DNA of 64,000 bases, from the NCBI GenBank assembly GCA_036897095.1, contig JAYMSP010000171.1:1-64000 (forward strand), given 5' to 3'. Shown here one piece after another: positions 12,226 to 24,107 of the stretch; positions within the stretch are counted from its first letter, which is position 1, and every line of letters begins with the position of its first letter. The position numbers and the translations under genes are program-made. Source of the DNA: Plantago elongata. Its lineage: Eukaryota > Streptophyta > Magnoliopsida > Lamiales > Plantaginaceae. Under the pieces are notes generated by a model that saw only the letters and a program-made list of their open reading frames with translations, was not told the origin of the DNA and did no database searches.

Positions 12226-13966
12226 TCAATGTCTTATTAGAAGGGAAAGCCCTCCTCCCTCCATCAAACTAGCTGCCTGTAAATCCGCATCACAAGTCGG
12301 CATTGCAGTTTTCTTCTTCGGAGGTCGACCCCGCCGCTTCGCCAAAATCGGAGTCTTTGCTACCCCCTCATTAATCGCAGCACATACGGTCTGTGTCATC
12401 GGAGCCATAGCCTGCTCCGAAGGAACCCCACTCTCAGCCCCATTACCCGCGGAACACATGTTCTGAATGATCAGTCACAAACCAAAAGGGTCCTCCGACG
12501 AAGCAGAATATGCACGTCCGTCCGCTGCAGTCGATCCCAGCCCTTGTCTACCCAACAGGATATGATCCGACACGGACTTAGAAGAGTCCGCACGAAGCTC
12601 ACCCAACACCCCTGCCTCAGTCCCCGCCTTCCCCACTGGATGTCCAAAGCTCTCCTTATTGCCACTCGAACCTGCAGACTGATTCAGACCCAACGAATCC
12701 TACCCGAAGCAAGCAAACAGACAAGCCCTTAATTCATCATCAATAACCGAAATATTCGCACCAAAATTATTTTCTAAATGTAATACAGCCGAAGTATCCT
12801 CCATCTGACACTGCACCTCCCCATCCATTGCCTCGATCAACCTGTCTCCACCCTTCCCCGAGCCCGCTCCCAATAATGTTCCAAACCGGCTCCCACAGAC
12901 TCCGACATATCAGACCCCGAACCATCCCCACCAAATTCCACCTCGTTCGAGCACATCTCGTCATGATAGTCGTACTCAACCACCTCCTCCACCACACTAA
13001 TCTTAAAAGCACGATTCCAGATTCTAAACCATATCAACTCACAAATAAGCCCCTGAGCCGATGTCTCAATAAGAATTCGACCCTTCTGCAAATCAGAACG
13101 CTCAATCATGGCACTATCAATTTCCAAAACCTTAACAAGCCGATTCCCAATGCGACAAAGAATTGGACACTCCATGCATGCAACGGAGTCCCGTAGATGC
13201 TAATCCAAACACAACGACGATCATTGAAGTCATCCTCCCTCCAACGTCGCAGCAAAGAAAAGGACTTGAAACCAGTCCAACTCCTCCCCGCAAATACGAC
13301 GAGCCTCCTCAACACTTTCAACCTCAACTGCCCAAGAATCCATCGTAAATTTGCAAACTCGGACATTCTGATAACCCTTCTCACCAAAAATATCTGTCAA
13401 ATCCTGCCAATTGACACCAGATTTCAGGCCAGCAATCAAACTTTGTGTGGCCCGACGAATCGAATCTTTCTCTGGAACGAACACCGCTGGTTGATGACTC
13501 CCCGATACCTGACTCGGAACCCATGTAGAGCCCATACTCGATGAATTTCCCGGCTTTACATACCTCTCACCATGATCCGCCCCACATTCTTCCTACCCTC
13601 CTCGGGGCCAATCAAAACCGACTTCTCAGAACGTGACACCTGCAAATAACTCAACCCGTCCACTCGTTTCTGAGGACTCAAAATCTCACGCGGAGCCCGA
13701 TTGGGAACGCCTCCAGACACAGACACTCCCCTATCGAATTTTGGCATGTTCGCCACCAACCTATACTTACCGATCGATGAACCCATAATTCTCGACAGAA
13801 TACCTTCAATGTCATCCTTACGAGTAAACCTAGCAAACAAAAACCTCTGACCCAACCTATTGCATTCCATAGGCATGAACACGTCCAAAACCGCCCCAAA
13901 CTTGCAGAGTAGACCCTTTAGATCCCCTACCGACCAATCCTCAGGGAACCCATTATTTCTGCACAT
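12226..13966 (-). pseudogene. LINE ORF1 relic (RNA-binding protein)
   Basis: The N-terminal part (13966-13556) reads FPEDWSVGDLKGLLCKFGAV, then RLGQRFLFARFTRKDDIEGI. That is an RRM-like fold common in plant LINE ORF1 proteins, which bind the element's RNA. Downstream pieces in other frames (13535-12837) match the usual ORF1 middle (for example SIYGTPLHAWSVQFF near 13170). A basic patch, AKRRGRPPKKK, lies near 12330. The frame changes several times and has stops, so no ORF1 protein can be made. It lies just upstream of ORF2 in the same element. Confidence 0.65.
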
Positions 13967-14037
13967 AACCTACCTTTCCCGAAGAAGACCACTGACCCCC
14001 GCATGCAGCATTAACCGGTATCCTATGATGTTCTATG

Positions 14038-14083
14038 GCTTGGTAACGGGTAGTCTTATAGCTTGGTAACGGGTAGTCTTATG
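14038..14083 (-). repeat. Two 23-bp tandem units in the LINE leader
   Basis: TGGTAACGGGTAGTCTTAT occurs at 14041 and again at 14064, period 23 bp. Tandem units in 5' leaders are frequent in LINEs, where they can act as promoter pieces; that role here is inferred. Confidence 0.75.
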
Positions 14084-14148
14084 GGTCTGGAGGTAATCGT
14101 TCGATCGCCGGTGAGCGGCAGGGAACCTAGGGAAGTCTCTAGGGTTTT

Positions 14149-15690
14149 CCATTTTATTTTTTTTATGTCTAAATCTAAGTTAATTTCAATTCCATCATTA
14201 TTGATTATTATATATTTATTAATATATTTTTTTACCATTTTAAAAAAAAAGAAAAAAATAAGGATCATAACAATTTAGATAGAGTCAACTTTCACATGTT
14301 AAAAATGAAACTGAAATCCTCAACTTCTAAGTTCTAAGTTCCAAGTTATAGTCGATAAATTGTCTAAATCGAAGCTATTCTCCTTATCAATTATCAGTTT
14401 TTTGTGAATTGCAATTAGTTTGTCCATAAAGAGGCCAAAGTCTTAGAAAATGTAAAAAATTTCTAAAATATAGAAAAATCAAAGTTTTTTTGGTGATTTT
14501 GAGTTTTAGCAGTCTGACCAGCCAAGTAAATTAAAAACCCACTGAGACACACATTTTTCGTTATGATTTTTATAATTATATTATGATTTTAAGCTATTAG
14601 CATTGAAAATTTTAGTTACAATTTTAATATAGGTAATTAATGTTTTATGTCATAATGTGATGGTTTTAATCTGTCAATATTGTATGTTTCAATCATTAAT
14701 TTAACCATTTTTCCTAATAAAGAGAAGTGCGACGTTTTTAATGAGTTACATGATAGTTTTAAGATGGTTTGTTATAGTTTTAAGTGGTTATCTAATACTA
14801 TTAACAAACTATTAAACAAGTGTAAAAAGTCTTTAAAATGTCATTAAAACATGAATAAAGAAGTTTAAACTAAGCTATTTGAGATATATTACATTGTAAT
14901 ATTAAAACCTCAGTTATTTAAGGTTTTAAATCATCAATTCTCGCAGAAAAAATACAAAATGAATTGCTAAAATAGGCCTTTTCCAATTAAATTTGTTGGT
15001 GAATTTCGCCTCCAGCATTTTTGTTGCTTGTGTTTGTTGATTCAATATTGGAATGACACCTTTGATATACTTGTCATCAAACTCCATGTCATCGTCATCA
15101 CCTGCTTAAAACACTCACTAAATAGATTATGACCACAACAAATCATATCAAATCATCACAATGGTGCTTAAAATAAAAATAAGAAACAAATATGCAAAAC
15201 AAGCCAAAAATAATAAAATTGATGCTTAAAACCATATAAATTAACTCTTAGAACTATATAAAAATACGTCTTAAAACTACAACAAAGTAGTAATATGCAA
15301 CATAAGCTAAACACAGTGACATTAATTCTTAAAATAATAATGATGCCTTGTAAAAACTATAATAAAAAACTTTGAAACTATAACATCAAATATTTCATCA
15401 TAAGCTAAAAAGAACTTATGTTAATGCTTAAAACTACAACAATGTGCTTTAAAATTGTAACATATGCACTAAAAATTACAGTAAAAAATATTCAACAAAA
15501 ATTAAAACAGTATCCTTGAAACCTAAAGACATAACAAACCATCTTAAAACTATTGTTAAAGTAACACAAACATTGACCCTAGTAACCTTGATGCTTAAAT
15601 CCATAGTAATGCTATTTAAAATCATAACATATGCACTAAAACAATAACAGTCAGAAACATCAATACACGTTAAAAATATAACAACGATAA
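14149..15690. other. AT-rich intergenic, no gene
   Basis: Apart from a chance frame over 14060-14280 there is nothing coding. From about 15110 to 15650 short phrases such as GCTTAAAAC and ACTACAACA recur, perhaps an old low-complexity repeat. Confidence 0.4.
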
Positions 15691-16225
15691 CTTTTTGGAA
15701 CGTAACTAAACTTTTATTATTTCCAACCAATAAAGTACAAGCAGATCCTGAAATCCAGGCAAAATATCCAAGAGAGATCAAAACAACTAGTAGAATCAAG
15801 GAAAACGGAAAAGTAACTATGCTATCATCCTAACATCAATCGTGCACAGTGAGCACGCAAGAGTGGGTCAACCCAGGTTCTATTAATTAAAACGCCAATG
15901 ATCTTGTCTTCCAGGTGTTGGTTCGCAGACTTTTGTTGGAAACATACATTGTTACGCTCAATCCATATCCCATATATTGTTTCCGCAAAAGCACTTTTAA
16001 GGAATTTTGCCCTCCAATGTTTACCACCAAATCTACAACTCATCAACTGGAGCTCCGCATCCCATCCCAGGGGAGTAAGGCTGATATGCAGCCACCGTAG
16101 GACTCTCGACCAAATCATGTGGGTGTAAGGCATTCAAACAACAAGTGTTGATGAGTTTCAAGCTGCGGACAAAATAGGCAGGCTGGGTATAGTTTTTCGG
16201 ATTGGGAATCACATCTCCTTGAGGT
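15691..16225 (-). mobile_element. 5'-truncated LINE 3' end
   Basis: On the minus strand, THMIWSRVLRWLHISL followed by WRAKFLKSAFAETIYGIWIE matches the C-terminal zinc-knuckle region of plant LINE ORF2. The 3' UTR ends AATAAAAGTTTAGTTACGT then CCAAAAAG. Everything upstream of the zinc-knuckle is missing, as expected from incomplete reverse transcription. It belongs to a different LINE subfamily from the 7833-14148 copy, because the tails do not match. Confidence 0.7.
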
Positions 16226-18840
16226 TCTATATTATAAAGTTTTGTTAGCTGCTCTGTAGTTTTGCAACTGTTGTCCGGCTTCTTGTTTCTTATCTCTGGT
16301 GTGAATGTTCTATTCTTCTTGCTAGTGGCTTCCGTAGTGCCCAGAAGGTGAATCACTCCATGTTTCCTTCCTTTCTAGCGCTAGGGGAGTATTCAACCGT
16401 TTGTGGCTTTTGCTCACCCCCAACTCTTGGTTCGATTCTTTAGGGGATGAGACATACTAGACAAAGGGCAGAAAAATATTCTACTATGGCGGTTATTGGT
16501 CGGATGGGTGGAGGTGTATTGCATGGGGTAGGCATAGGAGTTCGAGCGACAGTGTGTGAGGATTAAGGGGGGTAGAGAGCCGGTTGCCTTGTCTTGCTTA
16601 TATATACACACTTAATTTCTTTTAAAAAAAATTAAATAATAACATGGATAATTATGTTAGTAACACATAGGTCATCTCTAGATAAATTATTTAAAGAAAA
16701 TTTTCATAAGACATTTTTATTTATGTTAATACATAATGATAGAAATACAATTTGACTATATATCTAGAATAGTATTAATGATAGAAATACAATTTGACTA
16801 TATATCTAGAATAATATTATCCAATCAAACTGTATATCAAAATACTTGGGTATGATTGTGTAGTATATAATGACATACCTACATTTTAAATCTATATATT
16901 TAACATCTTTAAACCCAGTTAAGTTGTATATTACCATAGTATACATATTACATTATATCATTTATACTTTAGCATATCAAGATTATTTTTATTATTTTAA
17001 GGTAAATATTAAGAATTTACCTTCAATACTACAATAAAATCTCGTTGAAAAGCAGGCTAACTTAAAAGAATAATTTGTCTAAAGCAGGCTAACTTAAAAG
17101 ACCAAAAGACCAAACCGCTACCTACTCATTCTACATGTTAAGGATCCAAGGAACACTTTTCAAGGAGTTAGAACATAAGAAGTTGGAAAAAGCTGCGTCA
17201 ACGTCCAAGGTGATTGATACTATGATAAACATCCAAATAGTACGGTGGTGGAAGGTGGAGGTGGGTCGGTGGGTGGTTGTTGAAGAATGGTAGTTATGGA
17301 ATGTGGTGGAGGGTGGCGGTGGGCGGTGATTGAAGGTGGCGGTCGGTGGTAGTGGAAGGTGGAGGGCGGATGTTCAATGATGAGTGGACTATATAAAGAC
17401 ACAATCCATACACTCGTTGTGTGCAATGTATGATACAATATTATTGTGTTGTGACTGTACCATAATACAGTCCGTAATAACGAAAATATTATTTATATTG
17501 TAACTGCATCATGTATACTGCGTTATGACTGTACCATACAATATTATTGTGTTGTGACTGTAGTATGATACATAATGAAATATTGAGAAATGGTAACAAA
17601 AAAAAAAACTCTCGAGAAATTGGAAGGTGGAGGTGGGTGGTGCTGGTGCGGATTTGAAAGTGGAGGTTCAAATTTGTGGAGGTTCGGATGTGGTGGGTGT
17701 GAGAGGGACGGTGGGGTTGGAAGGTAGTGGAAGGTGAAAGCGGGTTGTTGTTAAAGGATGATGATGATGATATGGAGACGGTCTCTAGATTGTCCACATA
17801 GCGTCAACCTGCAACACTTAGTGAATATGGGAGAAACATATCTTGGAAGGACGACTTTCAAAATTTGAGCAATTACGATCCAAGGATCTAATCTTTATAC
17901 ACTAGGAGCACTCTTCGGTTGGTACTTTGACATCCTACTACATGGGAGAATGACCCAGCCATGCTCACTTCTTAATTTAACCAGGTAATTACGCACTTAC
18001 TATTCAATATATTTCTTTGAGGTACATATAGCATACTGCTCGGATACATAAGTAAAGTCAAAGAATAGTTTGTGTAAGGAAGACTAGTGTACAAGATTAA
18101 CCCCTCCCTTGCTCAGTTTAAGTTTCAAGAATGCAAGAAATACTTTTTGAGGAGTATGAGCATAAGAACTTTCTTTACGAGGAGTTGCTCCTTTCTTTAG
18201 ATAATTCCCCGGATTAATTTATTTGGAGCTCTATTAAGACATATCACATACTAACACATTTTTACCATAAATGACTATTATTATGAGAAATTAGTGCTTA
18301 ACGATCCATTCTTGCCCCAATGTTAGGAAACAAAATTGATTTTTATATTACTTTCACTGGATTGACAAAATAGGAGATATGAAATACCATTGTTTATGCA
18401 TGTCTAATAGTAGATATTAGTAGATATGCAACAACACTAAATATCTAGTGTGGTATAATGCAGTCAAACTCTGTACAAATACATTCCTATAATAGTAAAT
18501 ATACAGTTCAATTTGTATATCAGAATAATAGATATAAAATTATTATATTTGATGCTTAAATATTATTATATAATTTTATGGTTAACAATTCAATGAGTAT
18601 TTAATTTTTAAATTTAATTTAGTTGCATGTACTATAATTAAAATTAACTTTTAATTAGTGAAGGTACCAGAGTCACTAATTTTTTAGTATTTTATATTGT
18701 AGTAAATGGTTTTTTTAAATGATTGTGGAAAAGGTATACAATACCTAGTTATATTTATAAAGACCAAATCAAGACGGCATTAATTAGCAATTATGTTTTG
18801 GAAGGAATCTGCACCACAATCCTTCCTATAACTAGAAAAT
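16226..18840. other. Intergenic with GGTGG-rich and small tandem repeats
   Basis: No gene is recognised. The section at 17235-17375 and again at 17615-17755 is rich in GGTGG and GGAGG. Between them, 17400-17570 repeats phrases such as TATTGTGTTGTGACTGTA. An 18-bp phrase beginning AAAGCAGGCTAACTT occurs twice near 17050 and 17080. Confidence 0.4.
16735..16818. repeat. Two 42-bp tandem units
   Basis: AATGATAGAAATACAATTTG starts at 16735 and again at 16777, and the units are almost identical. It is probably a recent local slippage or unequal-crossing duplication. Confidence 0.8.
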
Positions 18841-20068
18841 CTCCAAGATTCCCAATTTAAACCTCTAACATCACAGCTCCATTTTTCCTCTTCAATTGCG
18901 AGGACTCTGACTCTCTATCCAAGTCGGACAACTTGAATTCTCTTCTCGTTGCCATTTCTCCCCATTTTCCATCACCGAATTGCTCCCTCTCCGTTCAGAT
19001 CTCAATTCAATATTTTGTCTCACTACAAAGCTCATTTCACTTTACTAAGAACTAATGTAGACATTTCAGTGAAGCTAGAGACTATAGCTCTGTACTTAAT
19101 TGTACTTCTGTCTGAAAGGTGGACTGGAAAGTGTGATGTTATTTTAGACATTTCATCATAAATTCTTAGTGTGTATACAAGGAGTCGTTTCATGAATAAC
19201 ACAAACTCACGAGTATCCGGCCCTTCCTTCTCCCAAAAGAATTTTACTTTCGTTTCATTGTAAAATTCTTACTTAAAACATTTAATAAAGAAATGGCATA
19301 AGATACTTATGTACTAATGGTGTTGAACAAGTCGAGTCGTGTTAAGTATTTCCCACCTTGAGCTCAGCTCATTATCTTTTAGATCGGGCTCGTTAATAGA
19401 AAATACATATTTAACTAAGTCGAATCGGGTCATATCGAGTATTGACGAGTCGAGATTTACTGGACTCGATAACGAAATGAATACAGACTTGAGATCTAGC
19501 TCGCAACTTGTAACATATTTTCGGGCAACTCGAGTTCGAGCCTCGATGAGCCAGACACTCAATAAGGTTCGACTTGTGTAACAACTCTATTCGTAAGTAT
19601 GGATGTAAGTCATAGAGTGATAAGGGTTGGAGGTATGATATGGGCAGGTCGGCCGGTTGGAATTGAATTAATCTTATAGCAGATTTTGTCCGAGATGAAA
19701 TGTTATTTATAGAAAGGTTTGTGCTTTCTAGTCCTCAACTTGTAAAGAATGTAGTAGTTTGAAGTACGATTGAACATATAAACTCAAAATATTAATAACA
19801 TTCTAATTATTCCGAACAAATGTAACATGTCATTTACTTTTAGTTACAATATCAATTGCATGGAACTGTATCAAAAAGAAAAATTGCATGGAAATATCAC
19901 ACGTACAATATGAAAGCAAGATGTATAAAACTTACAAACTGATCTAAATCACACCTCCAAAAACATGCAAGCATACTTGAGCTTTGAACTGATCATAATG
20001 ATCATGAAGACCATTATTATTATTGAACACACCACAATATCAACTTAATTATCTTGCAAATTGCTGCA
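18841..20068. other. Intergenic, no supported gene
   Basis: 18845-19170 is pyrimidine-rich and could be an old 5' leader, but no coding exon follows. 19320-19600 holds GAGTCGAG-type phrases without an identifiable family. The right end probably contains the 3' UTR of the second HyPRP gene. Confidence 0.4.
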
Positions 20069-20437
20069 TTATACAGCGCAGACGAAACCCTTCGGAACCT
20101 TCTTGGTGCAAACATTGAGAAGTAAGCTAAGAGACACAGGGATGTTAAGATTGATCCCCAAAACATTGGCTTTGATTGCGGTACACAAGCAAACTGCGGC
20201 TTCAAGGTCCGCTAGGCCTTCAATGAGGCTACAACATGGAGTTTTAGGAGGCGTGCCAATTGTGACGTTGAGAAGCCCGTTTAGCAAATCCGCACAAACA
20301 CCAAGTTTTAAGGTGTCTTTAGGGCATGATTTATTCTGTTTAGGTTTTGGTTTGGGGCTTGGAGGAGTCCAAGCACTGGCTAAGGTGAAGAATACTAGGT
20401 TGAACAAGAGGAATAATGCAAATGTTTTGGATGCCAT
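20069..20437 (-). CDS. Hybrid proline-rich protein (8-cysteine-motif), second copy
   Basis: An intact single-exon 122-residue secreted protein of the same HyPRP family as 418-840. The signal peptide covers about residues 1-22 ([20 protein letters not shown]). A short proline/lysine linker follows (about 23-36, [11 protein letters not shown]). The eight-cysteine domain has C38, C48, C68-C69, C83, C85, C110 and C120. The two copies share long identical runs such as [20 protein letters not shown], so they are paralogues. This copy has a much shorter proline linker and lacks the three extra cysteines of the first. The family is extracellular or wall-associated and some members bind lipid; the specific role is unknown. 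The start is fixed by the signal peptide, which begins right at the ATG at 20437. Confidence 0.94.
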   Translation of the reverse strand: MASKTFALFLLFNLVFFTLASAWTPPSPKPKPKQNKSCPKDTLKLGVCADLLNGLLNVTIGTPPKTPCCSLIEGLADLEAAVCLCTAIKANVLGINLNIPVSLSLLLNVCTKKVPKGFVCAV

Positions 20438-20510
20438 TAATTTGATGATTAATGTGTTACCACTAATTTTGTTTGTTTGATTAGATTGATAAATTGTACT
20501 AATACAATTG

Positions 20511-20520
20511 GGCTTTTATA
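20511..20520 (-). promoter_or_regulatory. TATA box of the second HyPRP gene
   Basis: On the minus strand the sequence is TATAAAAGCC, about 75 bases before the ATG at 20437, which matches the spacing in the first copy. Confidence 0.6.
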
Positions 20521-21919
20521 GTATTGAGGTGTTATGGGTACTCACGGAAAAACTTCGAGAGCAGGTATGGGTTGTTTAATGATGTATTTAGGGTTTGGAC
20601 AATTTTCCTTCAACTCCTAGTGTCACGGGTGTAAACACTTTATACCTGTAACCAAATGATTAATTTGATTAGTACGTATATCATATATTGTACTATTAAT
20701 TATCATAATGCATGTTGCCGGCCGGCTAATATATTAGCATCATATATACACTTGACGTAGAAAATTAAACCACATACTCAGCTTGTTTGTAAAGGTATAT
20801 TGAAAAAGGAATGGAAGAATATACTCCTTAATTTCCAATATTCAAGATTCATCTTTTCTTGTGACTTTTTCTAATCAACATGCACTTATAAACTTGAGGT
20901 GCGGATTATTCATAAATAATATTAATAAAATTAATTTAAAAATTAATATTATTAAATATTACATTTATAAATTTAATTTATATATATTATTATAAACCAG
21001 TAGATGTGTTTCATTATATATGAATAAATTAAAATCAAAATAGAACAGTTTTGACCAAGTTAAGTCAAATGAGAAGTTTAATTTGAGACGAAAGAAGTAT
21101 ATGATTAATTCAGATTTTGGACTAAATTAGAGGACTCTATCAAAGTCTGGTTGTTCTAAATAGCAGTCTTAGATATATCTCTTCTATTTAATCAGATCAT
21201 CTTTGATATATACTAGTAAAATCACCGCCTCCATTTTACTTGAACGAACTTCAAAATCTTCGAGAATATCTTGGAATTATATTGAATTGTTGTTCTAACT
21301 CATTTCCATTGAACTTTTCTTTTACTCATCATTTTATACCCCCTTTAAGTTTATTTTGACTTATGCTATGTCTGGACTATTAGCATCATAATGTAGGAAA
21401 AATAATTTCATTTTTCATCTTTTACTTTTTACTAATTTCCTAAGTTTGGTCTTTCGATAATTCTTCATTTATTATATCATTTACATAAATATTTCGCTCT
21501 TTATTATGTATATCTATAAATTCTCACTACAAGAAAATTTAATATTAAAGACCCTAATATTAAAGAGGAACTAAATTTAGTGTCAAAAATTAATTTTTGA
21601 GAGAGATTAATGTTTGTTGAATAAAATGTAATTTACTTGGTAGCACTCGATTGTATGTGCAATTATTTCTCCCATATAGTACTAAGATTAGGAAAAATTG
21701 GTATGCGCGCAAAAGGAGGGATTTTTATTCAATATCTGTGAATGATTAACCATCCTGATTAGTTTGCATATTATTGGAGTCTACGAATTTGTTTCAATTA
21801 CTTTTCATGTATTTATTGAGACGCACTATCCCTTTCGATTAAATTTTAGCCTAAATCTATACATTAGATGGAAACTATATGGTTGATTGGGTATCAATTT
21901 ATACTTATACTAGTAATTA
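20521..21919. other. Upstream intergenic of the second HyPRP gene
   Basis: AT-rich and non-coding. The only recognisable item is an orphan CACTA-type terminus at 21525-21538. The last five bases (21915-21919) are the target duplication of the solo LTR. Confidence 0.4.
21525..21538 (+). repeat. Orphan CACTA-type terminus
   Basis: CACTACAAGAAAAT matches the consensus end of plant En/Spm (CACTA) elements. No matching inverse end was found nearby, so it may be the stump of a truncated element or chance. Confidence 0.35.
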
Positions 21920-22002
21920 TGTTGATACGGGAATATGTCCAATCCGTCATTTGAACGTCCCAAGGATAAATCCTAAGACATCATGGTATTACAAGTATGA
22001 AG

Positions 22003-22588
22003 CTCCACAGATCCGAGTCTACGACCATCCGAGGTCAAGCTTGGCCAATGTACGAGAATACCGTAATATGGACGCCTGGACCAAAACGTTACATCGGAGA
22101 AGAAATCGGTCCGGATTCAATCACATATGAATACATCTGAACCTAAAGAGAACCAAGTGTAGCAAATCATAACACATCAGTAGCGGAGGGCACAACCTGT
22201 TCCGGACGCTTTGATCCGGAACCCTGGCCTCGAATATCTCTACGAACAGGAAGACTATGGTGCCCTCAAATATCCTACAAAATGACTAATCTAGTCCACA
22301 GAACCGAGCCTACGACCATCCGAGGTCAAGCTTGGCCAGAACGTACGAGAATACCGTGATATGGACGTCCGAACCAAAATGTTACATCGGAGGAGAAATA
22401 GGTCCGGATTCAATCACATATGAATACATCTTAACCTAAAGAGAACCAAGTGTAGAAAATCATAACACGTCAGTAGCGGAGGGCACAACCAGTTCCGGAC
22501 GCTTTGATCCGAAACCCTGGCCTCGAATATCTCTACGAACAGGAAGACTATGGTGCCCTCAAATATCCTACAAAATGACTAATCTAGC
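22003..22588 (+). repeat. Two ~291-bp tandem units inside the solo LTR
   Basis: The segment containing ACGACCATCCGAGGTCAAGC occurs at 22021 and at 22312. The units stay closely similar through AAAATGACTAATCTAG at 22294 and about 22588. The duplication lies in the part of the LTR before the TATA box. Confidence 0.85.
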
Positions 22589-22720
22589 CCTGAGGCCCAA
22601 AAAACTATATGGGTTATGACAATCATATGATGCATGGGCTTAATTAAGCTCTATTGGTCTAATCTTGGTCCAACACTTGCCACAATCCAATAAGCCTAAC
22701 CCAAGATGGGAATTAATCTC

Positions 22721-22728
22721 TATAAATA
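22721..22728 (+). promoter_or_regulatory. TATA box of the solo LTR
   Basis: TATAAATA stands about 300 bases before the LTR end, where LTR promoters usually sit. Confidence 0.5.
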
Positions 22729-23027
22729 TGGAGCACTTATTAAGGTAAACCAACAAGCTCACTTGATCTTCTCACTTTACTATAAGCATTATACCTTCAA
22801 TTATACAGAGTGGACGTACAATCACTCTCGAGTAAACTCTCCCATTCGACTTGATCCAAGGCAAGCTGGATCTAAAGGTTCTAACCCTCCCTTTCCAGTC
22901 GTCTGTGCAGATTCGGACTTAGAGCTTCGAGTGCAAGGACTGGAGTTCGCATCATCCGAGGTCTGTCAAGATTCGAAGAGTTAGTTGATTTTCGTAACAT
23001 CCGAGGGTTGGGGCTTTTACCTCAACA

Positions 23028-23789
23028 AATTAAGCACCGCGCTGAGTGTATTTAAAAGGTATTCGGGAGCCATTTCATCATTTGAGTTCAAACGGAAGTG
23101 AATGAGTATGAATAAGGCTCCATGTGTGTTAGCAACAACGTGGTGTCAAGTTATAATTAAGATGGCTCATATTAAAAAAAATGTAGTAAAACTTATAAAA
23201 TACTACAATACTCTCTTGTGGAGATAATTTATAACCATCGAAACAATATGCAACGATGTGGTAAAACCTTTCATCATCCAATCGATGGTGAAGTTGTTCA
23301 TATATGTGTCCATCAAAACCATCACTATCAACTCATGATGTTTATCGCCGTGCAACTCTAACACTTCCTGAGTAGGTGGTTAATTAACCGTTCATCACCC
23401 CTATCATTGGAGTTAACATACACATCAAGACCTAAACATATATGATATCAAATTACAATAAAATATAAATACTAAGACATAGAACTACAATATAAGCCGC
23501 TCGTTCTTGATCTTCTTTACTTCAATACCGTGCATTAATCCCGAGCAATTCTTCATAAAACAAGTTCAAGTGAATCTCTCTTCGATAACGTGCAACCCAC
23601 ACGAGCCTTGTGAGTTGTAGTCGCCCAAGCCTCTCATACATAAGAAGATGCAGTTGCTTCGACATTTTTGCGACCAACTCGTCTTCCATGCTGCAAAATA
23701 TCAGTAATATATACGTTGTGCAAAAGTGTCAAAAAAAGCTTGATCGTAAGAACGCATATAAAGAAGATAAAGACTTATGAGAAGACATC
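23028..23789. other. Intergenic between two copies of the LTR family
   Basis: No gene seen. The stretch is ordinary AT-rich sequence with no clear repeat family. Confidence 0.4.
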
Positions 23790-24107
23790 CGAGGCTAATG
23801 TTCCGGACTATGGCGTTCGAAACTGGTCGTGCCCTCTCCTACTGACGTGCTATAATTTGCCACACTTGGTTCTCTTTAGGTTCGGATGTAGACTTATATG
23901 TGTTTGTGGTCCGGACTTGCCTCCTCTCGGATGTAACACTTTGGTCCGGATGTCCTTATCACAGTATTCTTGTATGTTTTGGTCTGTCTTGACCTCGGAT
24001 GGCCTTTAGCTCGGATCCTCGAGGCTTTGTCCTTGTAATACCGTAATATCTTATGATCCATTCTTGAGACATCCAAATAACGGATTGGACATATTCCCGT
24101 ATCAACA
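23790..24107 (-). mobile_element. Inverted, diverged fragment of the same LTR family
   Basis: Read on the minus strand from 24107, the sequence begins TGTTGATACGGGAATATGTC exactly like the solo LTR at 21920. It remains alignable through GAACCTAAAGAGAACCAAGT to about 23790. Only the first part of the LTR is recognisable and it is more diverged, so it is an older relic. It has a single copy of the block that is tandemly duplicated in the solo LTR. Confidence 0.75.

Larger units (their letters stand above)
7833..14148 (-). mobile_element. Nearly full-length, decayed L1-type LINE
   Basis: Read on the minus strand, it starts near 14148 with an AACCCTAGAGACTTCCC leader, typical of plant LINE 5' UTRs. 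It then carries a tandem leader repeat, an ORF1 relic, and ORF2 with endonuclease, reverse transcriptase and a C-terminal zinc-knuckle region. It ends in a short A-tract at 7833-7839. The length of about 6.3 kb equals a complete plant L1 element, so it is not 5'-truncated. Both reading frames are broken in many places, so it cannot be active. A possible degenerate target duplication (CCATTATTTTTTT at the 3' end against CCATTTTATTTTTTTT at the 5' end) is low-complexity and unproven. Confidence 0.85.
21920..23027 (+). mobile_element. Solo LTR with perfect 5-bp target duplication
   Basis: The element begins TGTTGATACGGG and ends TTACCTCAACA, giving inverted TGTTGA/TCAACA ends. Perfect AATTA repeats flank it (21915-21919 and 23028-23032). 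At 1108 bp with no coding content it is a solo LTR, presumably left by recombination between the two LTRs of a full element. A TATAAATA box at 22721-22728 fits the LTR promoter. About half the length is an internal tandem duplication (22003-22588). The superfamily cannot be told from the LTR alone. Confidence 0.85.

Noticed and set aside
17220-17797. Pro/His-rich minus-strand open frames
   Set aside because: They translate GGTGG-type simple repeats; not gene-like.
18841-19170. Pyrimidine-rich stretch resembling a 5' UTR
   Set aside because: No coding exon follows it on either strand within reach.
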